Origin: CAZSTA01 sp964609495 [NCBI: uncultured bacterium]
GTDB lineage: Bacteria > CAZSTA01
Length of the DNA: 11,674 nucleotides
Direction: 5' to 3'
Assembly (NCBI GenBank): GCA_964609495.1
Contig: CAZSTA010000110.1
Span: 1-11,674, forward strand
This document shows positions 7,287 through 11,674 of the stretch, in pieces. The translations under genes and the position numbers were made by a program. The notes under the pieces were generated by a model. The model did no database searches, was not told the origin of the DNA, and saw only the letters and a list, made by a program, of their open reading frames with translations. The first letter of the stretch is position 1; every line of letters starts with the position of its first letter.

Positions 7287-8006
7287 TCACGTTTGAGACA
7301 AAACCTTCAAATACTCCTTCACGGTATTGAACAGACCCATCTCCAACGCATCAGCGATAAGCGCGTGGCCGATGGATACCTCAAGTATTCCGGGAATGGA
7401 GCAGAATTTGGCAAGATTTTGCAAGTTCAAATCATGTCCAGCATTCATTCCTAAGCCGATTTCTTGAGCCTTCTGTGCTGCGCGAGCATATCGCTGAAAT
7501 ACCGGCTCCACATTACCCTTACGGAAGGCTGTCGCATAGGATTCAGTATATAGCTCAATGCGATCAGTACCAACTTCTTTTGCTCGTTGAATCTGATCTA
7601 TATCAGGATCCATAAACAGACTCACTCGGATTCCTAGATCTTTCAACTCTTGGATGATTGGCATGAGATGTTTGCCATGTTCAAAAAGGTCCCATCCGTG
7701 GTCTGACGTGAACGCACCAGGGGCATCAGGCACCAGGGTACACTGCGTCGGCTTCACCTTTCGGATCATCTCCATGTATTGAGGAAATGGGTTGCCTTCT
7801 ATGTTGAACTCAACGGTCAACATCTCTGCCAGTTCATAGACATCCGAGGGCTTGATGTGTCGTTGATCCGGGCGCGGATGAACGGTTATACCATGCGCAC
7901 CGGCTCTGATACATGTGCGCGCCGCATCGATGACGCTTGGAATCCCAATCGTCCGAGTGTTCCTGAGCAACGCGACCTTATTGAGGTTAACGCTAAGCTT
8001 AGTCAT
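7287..8006 (-). CDS. pdxJ: Pyridoxine 5'-phosphate synthase PdxJ
   Basis: A 239-residue TIM-barrel enzyme, full length for the family. PdxJ condenses 1-deoxy-D-xylulose 5-phosphate with 3-amino-2-oxopropyl phosphate in the last ring-forming step of DXP-dependent vitamin B6 synthesis in the cytoplasm. Visible signatures are LRNTR (14-18), GITVHPRPDQRHI (39-51, with H43, R45, H50), FNIEG (E70), NAGHDL (H191) and SIGHALI. The N-terminal NLNKVALLRN has Lys where the E. coli form has NIDH. As I recall, that NINK-like form is typical of Bacteroidota. AGGAG lies 6 nt before the ATG. A weak TTGAAA-18-TAGAAT pair on the minus strand (8171-8142) could be its promoter. Eleven of 13 arginines are CGN, against 0 of 14 in the GNAT gene. 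This suggests recent acquisition. Confidence 0.93.
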   Translation of the reverse strand: MTKLSVNLNKVALLRNTRTIGIPSVIDAARTCIRAGAHGITVHPRPDQRHIKPSDVYELAEMLTVEFNIEGNPFPQYMEMIRKVKPTQCTLVPDAPGAFTSDHGWDLFEHGKHLMPIIQELKDLGIRVSLFMDPDIDQIQRAKEVGTDRIELYTESYATAFRKGNVEPVFQRYARAAQKAQEIGLGMNAGHDLNLQNLAKFCSIPGILEVSIGHALIADALEMGLFNTVKEYLKVLSQT

Positions 8007-8052
8007 CTCGTGCTCCTTTCAGGATTGAGTAGGATATCACCCTTGCATGGTG

Positions 8053-8220
8053 TTAACCTTTCAAATGAATTATAGAATCGAGGATTCTTTCTCTAATGAT
8101 TGCTATGCTAATTGAGAAATCAGCTTTTACTGTTTTTATGTATTCTAGATATTCGCCTCCGAATTTTTCAATGAGCATACTCTCTTCGACTTTTATCCGA
8201 TACAAAATGCAAGGAACGAA
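8053..8220 (-). pseudogene. C-terminal relic of an isoprenylcysteine carboxylmethyltransferase-like protein
   Basis: The minus-strand frame between TAA at 8223-8221 and TAA at 8055-8053 has no start codon in its first 14 codons. It reads VPCILYRIKVEESMLIEKFG followed by GEYLEYIKTVKA. This resembles the conserved C-terminal end of ICMT/PEMT-type membrane methyltransferases: a hydrophobic end, Y-R-I-x-x-E-E, L-I-E-x-F-G-x-E-Y-x-x-Y, V. The membrane core and the usual R-hydrophobic-P ending are missing, so it should not be functional. It is wedged between the nucleotidyltransferase fusion gene and pdxJ and marks a recombination scar. The call rests on one short stretch of similarity judged by eye. 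Confidence 0.5.
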
Positions 8221-8224
8221 TTAG

Positions 8225-9004
8225 TTATTCTCTATCCAACTTTTCGAGCAAATTGTCTATTCCTAGAGTTTCAGCCCAATGCTTAAGATAGACTTTATCT
8301 AATTGATCCGCTTGTATCTGATAGATGCCCCTAGCATCTTCATAGTGTTTGTCGGATTTAGAATCTCGATACCACACAAGTTCGATGAGGATCAAATCCT
8401 CTGCGGTGCTGAGGCAGACATCCCTTCCAAAGATGTGATAAGATCTTCGCCTTTGGAATCTCATTTCATCAAACGATTCTCTTTTAACCAGCCAAAAACC
8501 AACTTTAAATCCGCTATCCAGATGAATCGAACTAAATTGAGAGCGATTGTATATAGCCTCTCTGATCATATCTCGATCGAGGTAGAATCGATCTTCTAAA
8601 GCCGAGGCTAAGCTCTCTACTTTCCGCTCATCTATTTCGATTATAAGATCAACATCATGGGTAAATCTGGGCTTACCATAATAATTGCAAGCTATAGAGC
8701 CGGTGATCATATAGAGGATATTAAGATGATCTAATGTCTTGGTGATGAATACTATTACTTCTTCTTGAATCATCTCTTCGTTTTGCTTGAGGTGTATCCT
8801 CACCTTTTGCCACAGATCTTTGGGGAGAAATCGTTGACCTGCCTTTATATCGAGTTCTTGATCGGTGAGGGATTGGTTGCGAAGCGAGGTTATAACCATC
8901 TTCCGACCCATCTCACAAAGCTCAGCTCCGATTTGCACTCGCTTTTGACCGCTCATCTTGCTGAGTATCTCAATCTGTTTTCGTTCTGCATCTACTACTT
9001 TCAT
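8225..9004 (-). CDS. Nucleotidyltransferase-fold protein fused to an N-terminal helical domain
   Basis: A 259-residue protein in two parts. Residues 5-70 (ERKQIEILSKMSGQKRVQIG..., then FLPKDLWQKV) resemble a small uncharacterised helical protein (pattern R-x-x-I-E-x-L-R-x-M-S-x-x-x-R) that I recall as a separate gene beside nucleotidyltransferases. Residues 82-255 resemble a minimal nucleotidyltransferase: MITGSIACNYYG (G102, S103), HDVDLII (D117, D119), then STAEDLILIELVWYRD and a C-terminal helix. The usual third acidic residue (KVD[FL]) is Gly here (FKVGFWLV, codon GGT rather than GAT), so catalysis may be lost. The ATG lacks a nearby Shine-Dalgarno; a GGAGG lies about 31 nt upstream inside the SBP2 hairpin. 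It may belong to a toxin-antitoxin-like or defence family; the function is unknown. Confidence 0.75.
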   Translation of the reverse strand: MKVVDAERKQIEILSKMSGQKRVQIGAELCEMGRKMVITSLRNQSLTDQELDIKAGQRFLPKDLWQKVRIHLKQNEEMIQEEVIVFITKTLDHLNILYMITGSIACNYYGKPRFTHDVDLIIEIDERKVESLASALEDRFYLDRDMIREAIYNRSQFSSIHLDSGFKVGFWLVKRESFDEMRFQRRRSYHIFGRDVCLSTAEDLILIELVWYRDSKSDKHYEDARGIYQIQADQLDKVYLKHWAETLGIDNLLEKLDRE

Positions 9005-9019
9005 AATCCGATAAAATAC

Positions 9020-9046
9020 GATGCAGGAGGGATAACCTCCTGCATC
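9020..9046 (-). terminator. Terminator/stabiliser hairpin after SBP2
   Basis: GATGCAGGAGG (9020-9030) and CCTCCTGCATC (9036-9046) form a perfect 11-bp stem with a 5-nt loop, 11 nt past the SBP2 stop codon. On the minus strand GTATTTTATC follows, so the T tract is imperfect and some read-through is likely. The stem also hides a GGAGG that is the only good ribosome-binding sequence upstream of the next gene. Confidence 0.7.
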
Positions 9047-9057
9047 ATTAGCTCAAC

Positions 9058-10332
9058 TTATTTGCCTAGCACCATATCAAGTTCCTTCTGAATCTTCTCG
9101 GTCACAGCCGCTAGAGCCGCGGCCGCCTCCGCATCTCCGTGCTTTACCGCATCCTCAGCTTGTCCTACCTCATTCGAAAGCATTTCATATACTGCGATCG
9201 GAACAGCACCAAAAGCGTTTGGTCCCTCCAGAAGCTTAAGTCCGAACTTCAAGATGGGAACTTTCTCCAACAGCTCTGCATCCTTCGCTACCGCGTGGCG
9301 AGGAGGCATATTGGTGAAGACTATCGCTATCTTTTTGGTGGCATAGGATCCAGTGACCCACTCTATGAATTCCCAAGCCTCATCAGGATTCTCGCTTCCC
9401 TTGGGGATGGTGAACATACTGCCGGCGAAGTCAGTAACATTCTTACGACCTCCCTCGGGATAGGGGTAGGGAAATGGCGCCCACTTAACATCTGGACCAT
9501 ACTTCTCCCCGAATTGCTGGATCCACTCCCCATAATCCTGCATTGCTAGCTTGCCAGCGAAGAAGGGGTTAGCGGGGCTCCAGTAGTTTCCAAATCCTGC
9601 GGAAAATTGATCCACCTTATTTACATCATATTTACTTACGAAATCAGCTAACCACTGGAGAGCCTCTACATTCTTGGGATGATCAGCGGTGATCTTTCCG
9701 GTTGCCTCATCATACCAACTGCCCCCGAAGACGTAATTCCACTTTATAAGTCCACCAGGGATGTAACCAAATCTGGTGAAATTACCTCGGTTATCCTTTA
9801 TCGTTACCTTCTCGGTATATTCTTCCAGCTCATCAGTGGTGATCGGAGGCTTCTCGGGGTCTAATCCTGCCTCGGCGAACATATCCTTATTGTAAACTGT
9901 GAAGTGGGTATTAGTGGTAGCCGCTAGAGCCCATATACTATCTTTGTAGTAGAAGCTCTCCCATAGAGCGGGGAAGAAATCCTCTGCCTTGACTTTATCG
10001 GAAGCCTCGACGTATTCGTCTAAAGAAAGTAATGCTCCCCTCTCAGCCAAAGCTGCCAACTGAGAATCCCATACCGCGGATACCACATCAGGAGCTTCCC
10101 CTCCGGCGATAGCCGTCAGGAGCTTCTCATAAGCCCCGAAGATGGTGGTGGTCTTTACTACGAAGTCGGGATTAGCCTCGTTGAACTCCTCGATGATCAC
10201 TTTAAGATCCTCAAGTTCGGTTCCACCCCAGCCAGACCAATACTCGATTTCCTTCTTAGCGGCCAAGGTGGTAAAGCTGAGCGTTAAAGCTACCATTAGC
10301 ACAATTACCAGTAATGTGGACTTCTTAAACAT
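9058..10332 (-). CDS. ABC transporter sugar-binding protein, family 1 (SBP2)
   Basis: A 424-residue extracellular solute-binding protein. Residues 1-24 form a signal peptide ending TTLA before AKK. There is no lipobox and no cysteine in the whole protein. The mature start EIEYWSGWGG, then GEAPDVVSAVWDSQ, YNKDMFAEAGLDPEKPP and DEAWEFIEWVTG place it in family 1. It ends in an Ala/Glu-rich helix. Expression signals are excellent: a consensus promoter at 10485-10457 and AAAGGAGG seven nt before the ATG. It probably delivers ligand to the permease pair at 5416-7209, from which it is separated by three other elements. Its similarity to SBP1 is limited to family motifs, so the ligands may differ. 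Confidence 0.95.
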   Translation of the reverse strand: MFKKSTLLVIVLMVALTLSFTTLAAKKEIEYWSGWGGTELEDLKVIIEEFNEANPDFVVKTTTIFGAYEKLLTAIAGGEAPDVVSAVWDSQLAALAERGALLSLDEYVEASDKVKAEDFFPALWESFYYKDSIWALAATTNTHFTVYNKDMFAEAGLDPEKPPITTDELEEYTEKVTIKDNRGNFTRFGYIPGGLIKWNYVFGGSWYDEATGKITADHPKNVEALQWLADFVSKYDVNKVDQFSAGFGNYWSPANPFFAGKLAMQDYGEWIQQFGEKYGPDVKWAPFPYPYPEGGRKNVTDFAGSMFTIPKGSENPDEAWEFIEWVTGSYATKKIAIVFTNMPPRHAVAKDAELLEKVPILKFGLKLLEGPNAFGAVPIAVYEMLSNEVGQAEDAVKHGDAEAAAALAAVTEKIQKELDMVLGK

Positions 10333-10401
10333 TTTCGAACCTCCTTTACTAATTTAAGATCAGCATTTTGGAACAGCGATTTACTCCTCTTCTTATATCT
10401 A

Positions 10402-10409
10402 CCTCCTTT
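10402..10409 (-). promoter_or_regulatory. Second, unused Shine-Dalgarno sequence in the SBP2 leader
   Basis: The minus strand carries AAAGGAGG here, identical to the true SBP2 ribosome-binding site at 10347-10340, but no ATG, GTG or TTG follows at normal spacing. It could be a ribosome standby site or a relic of a duplicated start region. Confidence 0.35.
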
Positions 10410-10456
10410 CCAATCATAATATCAGATGAAATATGAAGCTAACTGATAGCAAATCT

Positions 10457-10485
10457 ATTATAGCATCTTTAACTTAAGATGTCAA
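10457..10485 (-). promoter_or_regulatory. Consensus sigma70-type promoter for SBP2, with internal palindrome
   Basis: On the minus strand TTGACA (10485-10480), a 17-nt spacer and TATAAT (10462-10457) match the consensus exactly. The expected start near 10450 gives a leader of about 118 nt before SBP2. The spacer carries an imperfect palindrome, CATCTTTAACTTAAGATG on the plus strand (10464-10481, 6-bp arms). This is a sensible place for a sugar-responsive repressor operator. The rest of 10486-10618 shows no gene. Confidence 0.85.
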
Positions 10486-10618
10486 TAGGAGTCAGTAGGT
10501 AATTATAAGCATTAAAATTTCGTGCTGAGAAGATGTTAAGAGATGAGTTCAAGACCTAATCCGATCTCGAACATCTCAGACAAAAAATTTTGAAACTACT
10601 TAAAATTAATAAAAGGGC

Positions 10619-10647
10619 TTGACAGAATTTGATAGAGGGTTTATAAT
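10619..10647 (+). promoter_or_regulatory. Consensus sigma70-type promoter facing right
   Basis: TTGACA (10619-10624), a 17-nt spacer and TATAAT (10642-10647) match the consensus exactly. Transcription should begin near 10654 and run toward the RemB-like frame and the PAP2-like gene. The ATG at 10646 overlaps the -10 box and so cannot start translation of this transcript. A perfect 8-bp hairpin (GGCTCTTT 10696-10703 / AAAGAGCC 10712-10719) lies in the transcribed leader. Confidence 0.85.
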
Positions 10648-10668
10648 GAAAACAACACTTTTCAGCAG

Positions 10669-10955
10669 GTGCGTTTTTTTATCTTCTAATAAAGCGGCTC
10701 TTTTCGAATATAAAGAGCCTATCTTCTGCGTTATAGATGTTCGAAGTGTTTATCAATTTCTAGCAAAGAAGCGAGCTGGAGCTAAGATAAGGCTTAAGAC
10801 TAGGGAGTTTATTAAGGGAGTTAAAGCTCTGACCTCGGAGGGGAAGAAGTTGGGCGATGAGAGTGTTGCGAAGCGATCCTTCCCTTATCTCTTTAGCTAC
10901 TGGGAAGTTATTCAAGAGCATACTATCCCTAAATCTCCCCCAAATGATCGATATG
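10669..10955 (+). pseudogene. Possible frameshifted RemB-like (DUF370) gene
   Basis: Two overlapping frames look like parts of one small protein. The first reads FLSSNKAALFEYKEPIFCVI, then DVRSVYQF and TREFIKGVKALTSEGKK, up to KRSF. The second, in the next frame, continues LISLATGKLFKSILSLNLPQ up to about 10955. RemB/DUF370 proteins follow a similar order: an FLH-start, an I-I-D-x-x-S strand, TREF, KSF, then K-[VL]-[YF]-x-S-x-x-S-x-x-L. Restoring one frame needs a shift at the T7 run (10674-10680), which would join a GTG at 10669, and another near 10880. RemB-type proteins are DNA-binding regulators in Bacillota. It could be a decayed gene, an assembly error, or a chance likeness; no intact start exists downstream of the promoter. 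Confidence 0.3.
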
Positions 10956-11570
10956 GCAGATGAAAGTTCGCTCAAATTTGATGGTCAGCAGAAACTCGCC
11001 TGGATGATCTCCAGGATTCTCGATCCTAGCATAGTCCTATCAATTATGATCGTTATATTGATCTGGCAGAGCAGGGTCGATTTTAAGCAGGGGCTACTTT
11101 GGAGTCTTTTACTCTTATGCTTAGCAGTAATTCTCCCTTTGGTGTATGTGTTATACTTGATGAGGAAAGGGGAGATATCCGATTGGGATATCTCTCATAG
11201 GAGGGAGAGATATGCGCTTTTATTCTTCACTATATTTTGTTGGCTATTATCTGTGCTCATTTTGGTAGTTTTTGGTGGCCCTAAGCTTCTCCTAATCGCA
11301 GCGGTCGATGGATTAGCTATACTCAGCGTATATTCGCTTATAACTATTTCCTGGAAGATAAGTATTCACTCAGGAGCGATAAGTTGCACAGTAACAGTCC
11401 TTATTATCTTATTTGGACTTAGTTTATCTCCTCTGATATTATTAGTGTTAGCTATGATCTGGGCGAGATATAAGATGAGAAAACATACTTTCTTCCAATT
11501 GGTAGGAGCTACCTTACTGACAAGTTCGATTACCGTCTTAGTATTCAGCAGTTTCGGATATCTTAAATAA
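10944..11570 (+). CDS. PAP2-superfamily-related integral membrane protein
   Basis: A 208-residue, very hydrophobic protein with about six membrane segments. After LAWMISRILDPSIV comes a first helix pair, then a basic cytoplasmic loop (MRKGEISDWDISHRRERY, residues 73-90). SWKISIHSG (H142) and ARYKMRKHTFFQLVGA (H181) follow. These sit where type-2 phosphatidic acid phosphatases have motif C2 (SGH) and motif C3 (R...H...D). Both histidines remain, but C2 is SIH and the final Asp is Gln; I believe this is usual for a divergent branch whose activity is untested. Likely a lipid-phosphate or undecaprenyl-phosphate related function. The start is uncertain: ATG at 10944 or 10953 is favoured by family length. 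ATG at 10857 has GGAGGGG 13 nt upstream but adds sequence better explained by the preceding frame. Confidence 0.75.
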   Translation: MIDMADESSLKFDGQQKLAWMISRILDPSIVLSIMIVILIWQSRVDFKQGLLWSLLLLCLAVILPLVYVLYLMRKGEISDWDISHRRERYALLFFTIFCWLLSVLILVVFGGPKLLLIAAVDGLAILSVYSLITISWKISIHSGAISCTVTVLIILFGLSLSPLILLVLAMIWARYKMRKHTFFQLVGATLLTSSITVLVFSSFGYLK

Positions 11571-11642
11571 AGGAAACTTTTGCTTCCAATAAAACTAAAG
11601 GTAAAAAAGTTTCCTTTACACCCTCTCCTCTGAGAGGAGGGG
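11569..11642 (+). repeat. Palindromic repeat plus G/C hairpin after the PAP2-like gene
   Basis: AAAGGAAACTTTT (11569-11581) and AAAAGTTTCCTTT (11605-11617) form a perfect 13-bp inverted repeat that begins inside the TAA stop codon. The loop GCTTCCAATAAAACT... matches the other copies. It is followed by ACACCCTCTCC and a short G/C hairpin (11621-11642), the same composite order as at 3323-3441. The stem could act as a 3' mRNA stabiliser, but no T-run follows. Confidence 0.75.
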
Positions 11643-11674
11643 CGGTTAGGAAAGAGGAGAAGAAACATCCAATA

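Noticed and set aside
9139-9549. 136-codon plus-strand open frame inside SBP2
   Set aside because: It lies fully antisense to a well-supported binding-protein gene and has no recognisable domain or ribosome-binding site.
10857-10943. ATG 10857 as start of the PAP2-like protein
   Set aside because: It has a GGAGGGG, but 13 nt away, and the extra 29 residues do not look like a family N-terminus; they fit better as the tail of the preceding degraded frame. It cannot be excluded.
10619-10963. Open frame starting at TTG 10619 or ATG 10646 as an intact gene
   Set aside because: Both starts lie within the consensus promoter, upstream of the expected transcript start, and no good in-frame start follows. 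It is treated as part of a possible broken RemB-like gene.

Overview
The window reads as a chromosomal segment of an uncultivated, probably diderm bacterium. I cannot name the phylum. Both solute-binding proteins carry plain signal peptides without a lipobox cysteine, which fits free periplasmic proteins better than Gram-positive lipoproteins. Most genes favour AGA/AGG for arginine and use ATA and CTA freely. Intergenic gaps carry short palindromic repeats. Almost everything is on the minus strand; only the right end is transcribed rightward.

Layout from the right, in the direction of minus-strand transcription: a consensus sigma70-type promoter (10457-10485) drives a sugar-binding protein gene (SBP2, 9058-10332), which ends in a strong hairpin (9020-9046). 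Next come an orphan nucleotidyltransferase fusion gene (8225-9004), a C-terminal relic of an isoprenylcysteine-type methyltransferase (8053-8220), a pdxJ gene of the form I associate with Bacteroidota (7287-8006) and one copy of a palindromic repeat (7229-7275). Then follow the permease pair MalF2/MalG2 (6265-7209, 5416-6264), a repeat-rich gap, a second binding protein SBP1 (3621-4994), a terminator-like hairpin plus more repeats, the permease pair MalF1/MalG1 (2357-3259, 1485-2321), a GNAT acetyltransferase (800-1414) and the start of a four-carbon acid sugar kinase (1-712, cut by the window edge). On the plus strand, a second consensus promoter (10619-10647) precedes a possibly broken RemB-like (DUF370) reading frame and a PAP2-related membrane protein (10944-11570).

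Two tandem, paralogous carbohydrate ABC importers are present, each with a binding protein and two permeases but no ATPase; an MsmK/UgpC-type ATPase encoded elsewhere probably serves both. The downstream kinase suggests that at least one imported compound is processed to a sugar acid such as a tetronate. SBP2 looks separated from its permeases by an inserted block (nucleotidyltransferase, relic, pdxJ) whose arginine codon use differs from the flanks.

The most unusual feature is a family of roughly 47-53 bp hairpin repeats, one of them a longer composite. In one copy both arms carry matching changes (GGAAAC/GTTTCC versus GGTAAC/GTTACC). They are often next to a G/C-rich CCCTCCC...GGGAGGG hairpin.
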